Part shown: one piece after another, positions 1 to 7,171 of the stretch
Position numbering within the stretch: the stretch's first letter is position 1
How the letters are laid out: each line of letters begins with the position of its first letter
NCBI RefSeq assembly: GCF_040409695.1
Contig: NZ_JARWGJ010000057.1
Location: 1 to 14,568 of the forward strand
DNA length: 14,568 nt
DNA from: Longimonas sp040409695
Lineage (GTDB): Bacteria; Bacteroidota; Rhodothermia; Rhodothermales; Salinibacteraceae
Direction: 5' to 3'
Translations under genes and position numbers: made by a program
The notes under the pieces: generated by a model
Databases searched by the model: none
What the model was told of the DNA's origin: nothing
Seen by the model: only the letters and a program-made list of their open reading frames with translations

Positions 1-97
1 GGAGCCCTGCGACTGACGCGGCGATCTCATGCCGTGGATTGGGCGGCTACATCCGGTCTGGCAGCAATGAGATTGCTTCGCTCCGCTCGCAATGACA
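1..97. repeat. Interspersed repeat, truncated copy C
   Basis: This is the right end of an element whose left end lies outside the window. It shares the block GCGAC(T/C)GACGCGGCG with the copies at 8361-8517 and 9491-9714. It ends in the same terminal sequence CTCGCAATGACA (86-97). An internal hairpin has arms AGCAAT (63-68) and ATTGCT (72-77). The interior carries GCGATCTCA, which also occurs in the longer copy at 9491-9714 but not in the shorter one. Confidence 0.65.
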
Positions 98-187
98 AGG
101 ACGTGAGTTAGTTTAGGTACGTCAGAGGGTACATGCGTTACCCGAAGATTGAGCTGTGACACAGTACTACGTTGAAGCGGTGCCCGT

Positions 188-229
188 AGCATCGCTTATG
201 AAGCATCGCTTGTGTAGCATCGCGTGCCA
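188..229. repeat. 14-nt imperfect tandem repeat, three units
   Basis: Three units begin AGCATCGC at 188, 202 and 216, giving an exact 14-nt period. The first two units are almost identical and the third diverges in its second half. The array lies 40-80 nt upstream of the ATP-grasp start, in its probable leader or promoter region. No clear sigma-70 boxes or ribosome-binding site were found nearby. Confidence 0.7.
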
Positions 230-267
230 ACTGCACCATCTTTTGAATTAAGTATCTTAGCCACACT

Positions 268-1227
268 ATGAGCACCACCCATCACATCGGCATTCTTCGC
301 GGCGAGGAAACGACCTTTCCGGATGCGCTTATTCCGTTCATCAACGAAAACTACGGCGACCAGAACGTGGAAGCGTCGTTCGTAGAGGTCGGGGCCGTCC
401 GGATGGATGCCGCGCCCAAGTACGACGTTATCATCGATCGCATCTCGCACGAGGTGCCCTTCTACCGCTCGTACCTGAAGTGGGCCGCGCTGAAAGGCAC
501 GTACATCATCAACAACCCGTTCTGGTGGAGCGCCGACGACAAGTTCATCGACAATGTGATCGCCGAGTCGGTTGGCGTAGCCGTGCCGCGCAGCGTCATC
601 CTGCCCCACAAAGAGCGTCCGCCAAACACGTCAGGCAAGAGCTTTCGCAACCTGGAGCACCCGATCGACTGGGATGACGTCTTTGAGTACGTCGGCTTTC
701 CGGCGTTTCTGAAGCCGTTCGACGGCGGCGGCTGGCGCGATGTAACACGGGTGACGACGCCAGGCGAGTTTCACGCGGCGTACGACCAGTCGGGCGTCGA
801 CTGCATGATGCTGCAAGAGGGCATCGAGTTTGAGTCGTACTTCCGGTGCTACGGAATCGGGCAGAAGAAGGCGCACATTATGCGGTACAACCCGTCGGTG
901 CCTATGCACGAGCGGTACTCGGCCGTATCGTCGGATCCGATTGAGGAGGGGCTCCGCAAGAAGCTGGAGCGCGATGTGCTGGCTATCTGCCGCACGCTGG
1001 GCTACGACATGAACACCGTTGAGCTGGCAGTGCGAGACGGCGTGCCGTACGCCATCGACTTCATGAATCCGGCCCCCGACGCCGACTACCACTCCGTGGG
1101 TCCCGAGAACTTCGCCTGGATAATAGATGCCCTCGCCGAGTTCGCCGTCGAGAAAGCCCTCGACGATCGTCCGGCCAAGCAGTTTTCGACGCAAGGGGCG
1201 CTCTACCCGGGCGTGTCTGAGTCGTAG
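268..1227 (+). CDS. RimK-type ATP-grasp ligase, substrate unknown
   Basis: A 319-residue protein with ATP-grasp architecture. The family joins a carboxylate to an amine or thiol through an acyl-phosphate intermediate, in the cytoplasm. Visible landmarks are an N-terminal pre-ATP-grasp domain (about 1-95), the ATP-binding lysine and glycine loop FLKPFDGGG (147-155, Lys149), the nucleotide-contacting LQEG (182-185), and the metal-binding segment TVELAVRDG followed by AIDFMNPAPD (250-271, with Glu252, Asp264 and Asn267). Length is normal for a RimK-like ligase. The ATG has no Shine-Dalgarno, like every gene here. It leads a group with a second ATP-grasp ligase, an amidotransferase-like protein and an esterase, which suggests successive amide-bond formation. 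A 334-nt gap separates it from the next gene, so it may have its own transcript. The fold is clear; the substrate cannot be told from sequence. Confidence 0.88.
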   Translation: MSTTHHIGILRGEETTFPDALIPFINENYGDQNVEASFVEVGAVRMDAAPKYDVIIDRISHEVPFYRSYLKWAALKGTYIINNPFWWSADDKFIDNVIAESVGVAVPRSVILPHKERPPNTSGKSFRNLEHPIDWDDVFEYVGFPAFLKPFDGGGWRDVTRVTTPGEFHAAYDQSGVDCMMLQEGIEFESYFRCYGIGQKKAHIMRYNPSVPMHERYSAVSSDPIEEGLRKKLERDVLAICRTLGYDMNTVELAVRDGVPYAIDFMNPAPDADYHSVGPENFAWIIDALAEFAVEKALDDRPAKQFSTQGALYPGVSES

Positions 1228-1561
1228 CCTCGAATCGTAACGCCCAATCGTAACGCCTGCACCCCCTACTGTTGTGGCGCAGATCAATGCTTTGAGTAAC
1301 GGCATGGGCAAGTTTTTCTATTGTCTTTTCGCTGCGCGACATTTCCTCTTTCGGAGGGCAAACCGCCCAAACACCGTGAGGAAATAGGGGCTGTCAGAGC
1401 CGCGTATTCGGCGCCAAGGCGATCAGCAAAGGAAAAAAGAACCCTGTACACCGCGTCGAGAGATCGTATCCAAGGGGAGGCTGGGCTCCGCTATCCCCCA
1501 ACATTCTGGTGCGACACAGCACCGCTCGTTCGTTGCCTCTTCTTGTTGCTCCCCCTATCCT
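1228..1561. other. Intergenic gap inside the ligase cluster
   Basis: This 334-nt stretch holds a 13-nt direct duplication at 1233-1257 and otherwise no feature I can support. A GGGC/GCCC stem is possible near 1356-1368, but there is no T-tract terminator, no recognisable sigma-70 promoter and no tRNA. An open frame through part of it lacks protein-like character. The last 60 nt before the next ATG are pyrimidine-rich, as in other leaders of this window. Confidence 0.5.
1233..1257. repeat. 13-nt tandem duplication
   Basis: AATCGTAACGCC occurs at 1233-1244 and again at 1246-1257 with one C between, giving a 13-nt period. It begins just after the stop codon of the first ATP-grasp gene. Confidence 0.7.
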
Positions 1562-2938
1562 ATGCGGCAGCACCTACAGCCCGCCATTGACCACTACCAC
1601 GCACTCATCGAGCGTGATCTTACTGCCGCCGAGAACCAGCTGGAGCAGCTGCGCATGCAGCAGCACGAGCGCCGCGCCCTGTTTGGGGGGCGTCCGATGG
1701 CCAACAGCCTGCGCCCCACGTTTCTGACGGAGGCGATGTATGCCGATGTACAAGACACGGTCTACCTGATCCGGCAAGCCATCCTCCGCATCGCGTCGAC
1801 CTTCTTCAACGATGAAACGCTGCTGCGCGAGGAGCTCGGCATGGAGCCGTGGGAGATTGAGCTCGCGGCCCTCCCGACCCGCGTCATCCACCTGGCAGCC
1901 AACGCTCGCCTCGACGCATTTCTGACAGAGCGGTCGTTTAAGTTTGTCGAGTTCAACGGCGAGAGTCCGGCCGGAATGGCTTACGTGAATGAGCTCGCGA
2001 AGATATACCGCGACCTGCCGATCTTCCAGGCGTTCACCGAGCAGTTTCCGGTGCGCTTCGTGTCGCCGCTGCAGCACTCGGTGCAGGCATTCCTGCGCAT
2101 CTACCACGACGAGTTCGACGGCGACAAGCTGCAGCCTACGTTTGCCATCGTAGACCGGCTGGAGGATGTGCCTACGACCCACGAGTTCGATCTGATCAAG
2201 ACGTACCTGCAGCGGCTTGGCTATGGCTGCGTGGTAGTCGATCCGCGTGAATTAGACTGCCGCGATGGCTGGATCTACGCGAATGGCACGAAGATTGATA
2301 TCCTGTACCGGCGTCTTCTGATGAACGAGTTCTACGAGATCCGAGACGACTGCCAGCCGTATGTGGAGGGCTACCGCGCACAGAAGACCTGCTACCTGAA
2401 CACGTTCCGCTCCAAGCTTGTCCACAAGAAGGCGATTTTTTCCTTTCTGACCGACGAGCAGTACACCAAGGTGCTCGACGCACCGCAGCGCCAGGCCATC
2501 CAACGGCACATTCCATGGACGCGCCGGCTGCGCCCGCGTACCACGGAGTTTCGCGGGTTAACGATCGACCTGCTCGACTTTGCGCTCCAGAACCAGCGCT
2601 ACTTTGTGATTAAGCCCAACGACGCGTACGGCGGGTCGGGCGTAACGCTCGGCTTTGCCTCTACGCCCTCGGAGTGGGATGCTGCCATCGAGGAGGGCGT
2701 CGCGGCCGGGCACGTCATCCAGGAAACAGTCGACATCCACCGCGAGCCGTTTCTCATGCAGACCGACCGCGGCTGGAAGAAGGTGCCCTCTATTATCGAT
2801 CTCGATCCGTACATCAACGGGCCGCTGATGGGCGGCTGCCTGACCCGCATCTCAGGGTCGGACCTGGCCAACGTGACTGCGGGCGGCGGCACGCTTCCTA
2901 TGTTCATTCTACGCAATACGTATCATGCAAACTCCTGA
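1562..2938 (+). CDS. Circularly permuted ATP-grasp ligase
   Basis: A 458-residue protein in which ATP-grasp motifs appear in permuted order. The metal-binding strand FVEFNGESPAG (128-138, Glu130 and Asn132) comes first. ILYRRLLMNEF (247-257) follows. Only then come the nucleotide-binding lysine and glycine loop FVIKPNDAYGGSG (348-360, Lys351), the adenine-contacting VIQETVD (385-391) and a glycine-rich C-terminal segment TAGGGTLPM (439-447). This order is the hallmark of circularly permuted ATP-grasps, the group that includes glutathionylspermidine synthetase-like ligases, which make amide bonds using ATP. The first ~45 residues are helical and charged. The start ATG follows a pyrimidine-rich leader without a Shine-Dalgarno. 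Its 3' end overlaps the next gene by 14 nt, so the two are probably translationally coupled and act together. Fold and permutation are well supported; substrate is unknown. Confidence 0.88.
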   Translation: MRQHLQPAIDHYHALIERDLTAAENQLEQLRMQQHERRALFGGRPMANSLRPTFLTEAMYADVQDTVYLIRQAILRIASTFFNDETLLREELGMEPWEIELAALPTRVIHLAANARLDAFLTERSFKFVEFNGESPAGMAYVNELAKIYRDLPIFQAFTEQFPVRFVSPLQHSVQAFLRIYHDEFDGDKLQPTFAIVDRLEDVPTTHEFDLIKTYLQRLGYGCVVVDPRELDCRDGWIYANGTKIDILYRRLLMNEFYEIRDDCQPYVEGYRAQKTCYLNTFRSKLVHKKAIFSFLTDEQYTKVLDAPQRQAIQRHIPWTRRLRPRTTEFRGLTIDLLDFALQNQRYFVIKPNDAYGGSGVTLGFASTPSEWDAAIEEGVAAGHVIQETVDIHREPFLMQTDRGWKKVPSIIDLDPYINGPLMGGCLTRISGSDLANVTAGGGTLPMFILRNTYHANS

Positions 2939-3770
2939 CGCACGGCCCCTACGCGTGGCGGTGCTCGATCTATACGACGGCGAGCCCAACCAGGGCATGC
3001 GCTGTATTCGCGACTTCCTGGAGGGCAAGGCCGATCCTGCGCTCTCGATCCCCATCACCTACGACATCTTTGATGTGCGCCAGCACGCCGAGGTGCCTGG
3101 GCTGGACTACGATGCATACATCTCTACCGGCGGGCCGGGCAGTCCGTGGGATGGACTCGACGAGCCCTGGGAGGCCGCCTATTTTAACTGGCTGGATGCG
3201 CTCTATCGCCACAACACGACAGCAGCGCCGAAAAAGCACGCGCTGTTTATCTGCCACTCGTTTCAGCTGCTCTGCCGCCACTTCGGCATTGGGGAGGTCA
3301 CCGAGCGCCCGGCCCAGTCGTTCGGGATTTTTGAGGTGCACCGGCTTTCAGGGGGATTCGACGAGCCCCTCTTTGACGGGCTGAATGACCCGTTCTACGC
3401 GGCGGACTTCCGGCGGTGGCAGGTCGTACAGCCGGATCACGAGCGCGTGGCCCAACTGGGAGCCAAGCTGCTGGCTCGTGAGCAGCCCTACCCTGAGTAT
3501 CCATACGAACGGGCCCTCATGGGCGTGCGCCTGTCGCCCGAGATGGTCGGCCTGCAGTTTCATCCGGAGGCCGACCCCGAAGGCATGCTGGTCCACTTTC
3601 GCCGCCCAAAGCAGCGTAGCAAAGTCGTCAGCGCGTTTTCGGAAGCGCGGTACCAGCGCCTCATCGACCGGCTCGACGACAAACAGTACCTGACGCCTGC
3701 CTATGAGACCATCATCCCGACGTTTTTGCGCCGCGCGGTAGCGGCTACATACCCGGCAGCGGTAGCATAG
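2925..3770 (+). CDS. Class I glutamine amidotransferase-like protein
   Basis: A 281-residue protein with the class I GATase (flavodoxin-like) fold. The oxyanion-loop segment STGGPGSP spans 67-74. The presumed nucleophile is Cys110 in ICHSFQLLC, and the His-Glu pair is in LQFHPEAD (His213, Glu215), so a full Cys-His-Glu triad is present. The nucleophile elbow is unusual: the family normally shows C-x-G-x-Q, and here the glycine is serine (C-H-S-F-Q). About 60 extra C-terminal residues follow the catalytic domain. The family either releases ammonia from glutamine or hydrolyses gamma-glutamyl bonds. Its coding sequence begins inside the permuted ATP-grasp gene, so it probably feeds ammonia to that ligase or trims its product; the sequence cannot decide between these. 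Confidence 0.87.
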   Translation: MQTPDARPLRVAVLDLYDGEPNQGMRCIRDFLEGKADPALSIPITYDIFDVRQHAEVPGLDYDAYISTGGPGSPWDGLDEPWEAAYFNWLDALYRHNTTAAPKKHALFICHSFQLLCRHFGIGEVTERPAQSFGIFEVHRLSGGFDEPLFDGLNDPFYAADFRRWQVVQPDHERVAQLGAKLLAREQPYPEYPYERALMGVRLSPEMVGLQFHPEADPEGMLVHFRRPKQRSKVVSAFSEARYQRLIDRLDDKQYLTPAYETIIPTFLRRAVAATYPAAVA

Positions 3771-3822
3771 CACCGGCACAGCATCGCAGCCACGTCTTCT
3801 TCTTCCTGAACGCCCCCCCTCC

Positions 3823-4860
3823 ATGCCTATTGTCCCCCCGTCTCGCATCCTGTCATGGCACGAAGACCGCCTGCACGGACGCCTTCGCATGCGGCGGCTG
3901 CGCTCTCGGGCGCTTGGCATCTCCAAGCCCTACTACGTCTATGAAGCGCCCGGCCTGGCCGATGCAGACGCGCCGCCGGTGCTCTACGCCTTTCGCGGCC
4001 ACGAGCGCGAATGGGTCAACATGCAGGAGGACGACTCGCGCAGCCACGCTACCGCCATCCAGGATATTGACACCTGCGTCGCGGAAGGACTGCTGCCACC
4101 GATGATCGTCGTGATGCCCGGACTGAACAGCGCCAACAACCATGTGCCCTCGCTTGGCATCAACATGGTCGGCACGTGGAAGCGTTCGATGCAAGGCCTC
4201 GGGAGCGGACAGTTCTGGACCTACTTGAATGAGGAACTGCTACCGTCTGTAGATGCCGACTACCCGCATCTCGCGGACAGTCCACGTCTAATGGCCGGGT
4301 TTTCGCTCGGGGGATACACCGTGCATCTGCTGGCGATGAAGCGCCCTGGCTACTTTGCACATGCTGCGATGTACGACAGCCTCTTCATGTGGCCCGGGCA
4401 CCGCGATCCACGCATCACGTCTAAGAACGCCTCAAAAAGCGCCCCAAAAAGCGCCTCAGAAAGCACAGCAACCGCCTGCACCGATCGCATCTGGGGCGAG
4501 GCTTCGATCTTTGACCCGGCGCTCGGGAAACCGCGCGATCAAGACGCCATGCAGCGCTGGAATCCGACCGACATGCTTGCCGCGGCCTCGCCGTCAATGC
4601 TTCAGAAGCTTCGTCGCACCACCTACTGGATTGCCTGCGCGCCCAGCGATGGCAGCAAAGGCAACCTGCACCGCGGTCGTTTTCTGCTCAAGCGCTTCCG
4701 CGCCAACGACTTGCCGCTCGGGTTCGACCGGGCAGATCCGGTGTTTCACCCTGAGGCTGCCCACACCTGGCACTGGACCGACCGCTTTGTCGTGCGGTTT
4801 CTGCGCGAGGCGGTCGGCGATAAGCAGCACGCAGGCTCTGAAGCTGCCGTCGAAGAGTAG
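3823..4860 (+). CDS. Esterase D-like alpha/beta hydrolase
   Basis: A 345-residue serine hydrolase of the esterase D / enterochelin-esterase-like group. The nucleophile elbow GFSLGG (159-164) carries Ser161. The likely acid is Asp276 in APSDGSKG, and the likely histidine is His314 in EAAHTWHW near the C-terminus. No signal peptide is seen, so it should be cytoplasmic. It lies 52 nt after the amidotransferase-like gene and probably belongs to the same unit; it may release or hydrolyse a product, or transfer an acyl group. Residues 201-216 form a low-complexity insert of four-residue repeats (KNAS, KSAP, KSAS, ESTA) encoded by a 12-nt tandem repeat, probably a surface loop between the core and the cap. 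The stop is 28 nt from that of the convergent glycosyltransferase. The short palindrome GGCGCGCGCC follows at 4861-4870 but lacks a T-tract. Confidence 0.85.
   Translation: MPIVPPSRILSWHEDRLHGRLRMRRLRSRALGISKPYYVYEAPGLADADAPPVLYAFRGHEREWVNMQEDDSRSHATAIQDIDTCVAEGLLPPMIVVMPGLNSANNHVPSLGINMVGTWKRSMQGLGSGQFWTYLNEELLPSVDADYPHLADSPRLMAGFSLGGYTVHLLAMKRPGYFAHAAMYDSLFMWPGHRDPRITSKNASKSAPKSASESTATACTDRIWGEASIFDPALGKPRDQDAMQRWNPTDMLAAASPSMLQKLRRTTYWIACAPSDGSKGNLHRGRFLLKRFRANDLPLGFDRADPVFHPEAAHTWHWTDRFVVRFLREAVGDKQHAGSEAAVEE
4426..4473 (+). repeat. In-frame 12-nt tandem repeat in esterase gene
   Basis: Units start at 4426, 4438 and 4450 with consensus ARCGCCYCARAA, and a degenerate fourth unit follows at 4462. 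The 12-nt period preserves the frame and inserts four residues per unit (Lys-Ser-Ala-Ser type). Confidence 0.75.
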
Positions 4861-4888
4861 GGCGCGCGCCTCAGATGCTGCTGGGCGT

Positions 4889-6003
4889 TCAGCGGGAAGA
4901 CCACCTCGTCGGCGGTACAAGCAGCCCGGCTGCCGACGTACCGATGCGGAGCACGGTATGAGCAGCATCCCACAGCGGGAAAAGCACAGTGGGAGCATCG
5001 GCGCGCAGAACGTTGGCGCCGCGATGCAACAGGTGACTGATGCCAATGAGGCGAAGCGCAAGCAGGCCAGCCCCCACAGGCCCGGCAAGTAGCGGAGCCA
5101 TCCACAGCAGAAGCGCCGACGCGTAGTATGCCGTCAGGTGTAGGGCTGGCCCTCGGGCGTATGCACGCCCGGTAGAGGTATGGCGGCGCTGAGCACGCAG
5201 CCAGCGGCTCCATGAAGTCGGCGGGGCCGTTGGCACCTGCGCGTCTGCGCGCCATACCGCACGCACGGGGAGCCCCCGCGCATGCGCTGCCTGCACAAAC
5301 AGATCGTCGTCGCCACTCAGCAGCACGCTGTGTGCATCGTGTCCGCTCACCCGGTGGTATGCAGCCCCGCTGTAGCTGATGTTGCGCCCGACTGCCATGT
5401 ACGGATGGCCGTGCTGGGCCGCAGCCAGCATCGCGATCTGGGCCGTCCATGTTTCGTATCCCGCCAGCCGCTGCAGCAGTCCGCGTGGCGTATCCAACAG
5501 GCTGGGCCCGACAAGCACAGGCGAAGATTGCGCTCCGTCAGCTTGCTCATCACGGTATTTCTGGTGGATGCGGGCGAGCGTTTCGAGCCAGGTGGGCGGT
5601 GGGATGCAGTCGGCATCGGTGAATGCAAGATGCGTCGTAGGTGCAGCCTGAATGCCCGCGCCGAGCGCATGCTTCTTGCCCGGCGTGCCGGTATGGTGCA
5701 CGACCTGTACGTTCGGGTAGTCGGCGGCGTACGCATCCAGCCATGCAGCGCTCCCATCGGAAGAGTGGTCGTTGACCCACACGATGTGCATGGCCTGGTG
5801 CGTTTGGCTATGGAGCGCCTGGGTCAGCGCCGGTAGATGGGGGCGTTCGTTCCGCACGGCGATAATTACGGTGAGCGCCGGAAGAGGGCCGGGTTCGCTT
5901 GACGACAGAGTGAGCGGGGCGGAAGGGCGGGCGTCCCCATAAGGAGCCACCCCAGGTAGCCCGCTTGCACGAGAAAAGCGACAATGCACAGGGAGGTCAG
6001 CAT
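4889..6003 (-). CDS. Family 2 glycosyltransferase, apparent 5' frameshift
   Basis: A membrane-associated GT-A glycosyltransferase, probably acting on cell-surface polysaccharide or glycolipid at the cytoplasmic face. In the catalytic frame, TVIIAVRNE (about 5845-5871) begins the nucleotide-binding fold, DADC (5606-5617) is the metal-binding DxD, GDDDLFVQ (5291-5314) holds the acceptor-side acidic residues, and QRRH (5180-5191) matches the (Q/R)xxRW region. A hydrophobic C-terminal stretch around LHLTAYYASALLL probably spans the membrane. The best start, ATG at 6003, opens a different frame encoding a plausible anchor (SLCIVAFLVQAGYLGWLL). That frame stops near 5866, and adding one base, for example in the four-base run at 5916-5919, joins it to the catalytic frame to give about 371 residues. 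Without such a change, an in-frame GTG at 5950 would give 353 residues lacking the anchor. It is the only minus-strand gene here, convergent with the esterase. Confidence 0.75.
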
Positions 6004-6333
6004 GGAGAGCAAGGCAGCATCGCCAGAGAGATAGCACGAAACGACAGAACGAAACGACAGAACGAAGCGACAGCAGGCAACGACAGCACAGAAGATGCCG
6101 ATACAAGAGAGCGCATGCATGGTGCGAGTATCGTACCCAGCGGGCACTCCGGGTGCAAGCGCCAGCCGTTATTCGAGCGGCAATCCTCAAAAGTTTTCAC
6201 GAAGGCGTGTGCGCCGGGCACTTCTGAAGGGAGAAAGTTTTAGTGGATTTGTGGAAGCGCTGCCTGTTTGTGCTTTCTATAACGAAGAGTGCGTTGCATA
6301 TTACCGGTTGCATGTTTCACAAAAGATCCCGCT
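6004..6333. other. Divergent intergenic region
   Basis: This 330-nt region separates the minus-strand glycosyltransferase from the plus-strand phosphatidyltransferase and should contain promoters for both. It holds a 13-nt tandem array (6036-6087). I find no convincing sigma-70 pair; TATAAC at 6278-6283 resembles a -10 box but lacks a well-spaced -35. Long open frames cross the region on the minus strand, but their peptides derive from the tandem repeat and are not protein-like. Confidence 0.5.
6036..6087. repeat. 13-nt tandem repeat, about four units
   Basis: The unit ACGAAACGACAGA occurs exactly at 6036-6048 and 6049-6061, nearly exactly at 6062-6074 (ACGAAGCGACAGC), and in degenerate form at 6075-6087. 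It lies about 35 nt upstream of the proposed glycosyltransferase start on the minus strand. Confidence 0.8.
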
Positions 6334-7080
6334 ATGACCACACGTGCCAACGACTGGCCAGACATGGGACGGTTTTGGACGGTGCCCAACACACTGAGCC
6401 TGCTTCGGCTGGTGTTGGTCTTTCCGATTGCCTGGTTGATCTGGCAAGACGGTCCGCTGGAGTGGGTCGTGGGGCTGGTCCTCGTTGCTATTCTAACCGA
6501 CTGGTTTGACGGGCGGCTGGCGCGCTGGCTTGGTACCGTGTCGGAGTGGGGCAAGGTGCTTGACCCACTTGCCGATAAGGTGGCGGGTGGACTTGCGGTG
6601 CTTGCGCTTACGTTTCGGGCGTCGGAGCCGAACCTGCCGGTCTGGTTTCTGGTCTTGGTTGTGGCGCGCGATGCTGCCATCGTAGGAGGAAGTGCCTTGC
6701 TGGCACGGCGGGTTGGCAAGATCGTGATGAGCGCCTGGCTGGGCAAGGCGGCCACCACCTGGCTGGCCATCACCGTGCTTGCAGCTCTGCTGCGGGCCGA
6801 TATGCCCGTGCTCATGGTCTGCGTGTACATGACGGCTGCGCTGCTTGTGGTCTCGTTTCTTGTGTACACCTGGCACTTCGTGCGTACGGCTCGCATGCCC
6901 GACGGGCAGCGGAAGGCCTACCAGCTTGATTTGGGCTCGGGGCGAGCCCCCTCCGACACCCCGCCACGTGGCGCGAGCAAAGGGCCCGGCCCCAGCGAGT
7001 CCACGGGCAAAAGCCCCGCGGTAAGCGATTCTACAGAGGGCAGTACCGCCCCAAGTACGCCGTCTTCCAACCCTTCATAG
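6334..7080 (+). CDS. pgsA: CDP-alcohol phosphatidyltransferase (PgsA-like)
   Basis: An integral membrane enzyme that transfers the phosphatidyl group from CDP-diacylglycerol to an alcohol, most likely glycerol-3-phosphate in phosphatidylglycerol synthesis. The complete family signature D-x2-D-G-x2-A-R-x8-G-x3-D-x3-D is visible: Asp56, Asp59-Gly60, Ala63-Arg64, Gly73, Asp77 and Asp81. Several hydrophobic helices surround it (about 21-37, 43-55, 83-95, 107-124, 134-152 and 157-178). I start at the ATG encoding MTTR because the 15 upstream in-frame codons show no family features. The last ~45 residues are a Ser/Pro/Gly-rich, probably disordered tail, unusual for this family. Another CDP-alcohol transferase, such as a cardiolipin or archaetidyl type, cannot be excluded from the signature alone. 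ftsY follows after 91 nt. Confidence 0.87.
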   Translation: MTTRANDWPDMGRFWTVPNTLSLLRLVLVFPIAWLIWQDGPLEWVVGLVLVAILTDWFDGRLARWLGTVSEWGKVLDPLADKVAGGLAVLALTFRASEPNLPVWFLVLVVARDAAIVGGSALLARRVGKIVMSAWLGKAATTWLAITVLAALLRADMPVLMVCVYMTAALLVVSFLVYTWHFVRTARMPDGQRKAYQLDLGSGRAPSDTPPRGASKGPGPSESTGKSPAVSDSTEGSTAPSTPSSNPS

Positions 7081-7171
7081 GGGGAGCGCGTAACACGCTG
7101 CAGATACTGATTGAATAGCACCATATATCTCCGTTTTCTCTTTTCATTGATTTGCCTATTGCTGGCCGCGT

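Noticed and set aside
1345..1440. Possible riboswitch, because GGGCAAACC at 1356-1364 recalls a piece of the c-di-GMP-I motif
   Set aside because: The other conserved helices and junction nucleotides of that class are not found, and no other riboswitch consensus fits.
1321..1590. 89-codon open frame in the gap between the two ligases
   Set aside because: It starts with TTG, has no recognisable domain or coding-like composition, and overlaps the permuted ATP-grasp start in another frame.
5282..5836. 184-codon plus-strand open frame
   Set aside because: It is the antisense shadow of the glycosyltransferase catalytic domain, whose motifs are clear on the minus strand.
6004..6190. N-terminal extension of the glycosyltransferase to 6190
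   Set aside because: The extension translates a 13-nt tandem repeat and has no family features; the anchor-encoding frame from 6003 is a better N-terminus.
6289..6333. Earlier start for the phosphatidyltransferase
   Set aside because: The 15 extra residues show no family similarity; the ATG at 6334 is a more natural start.
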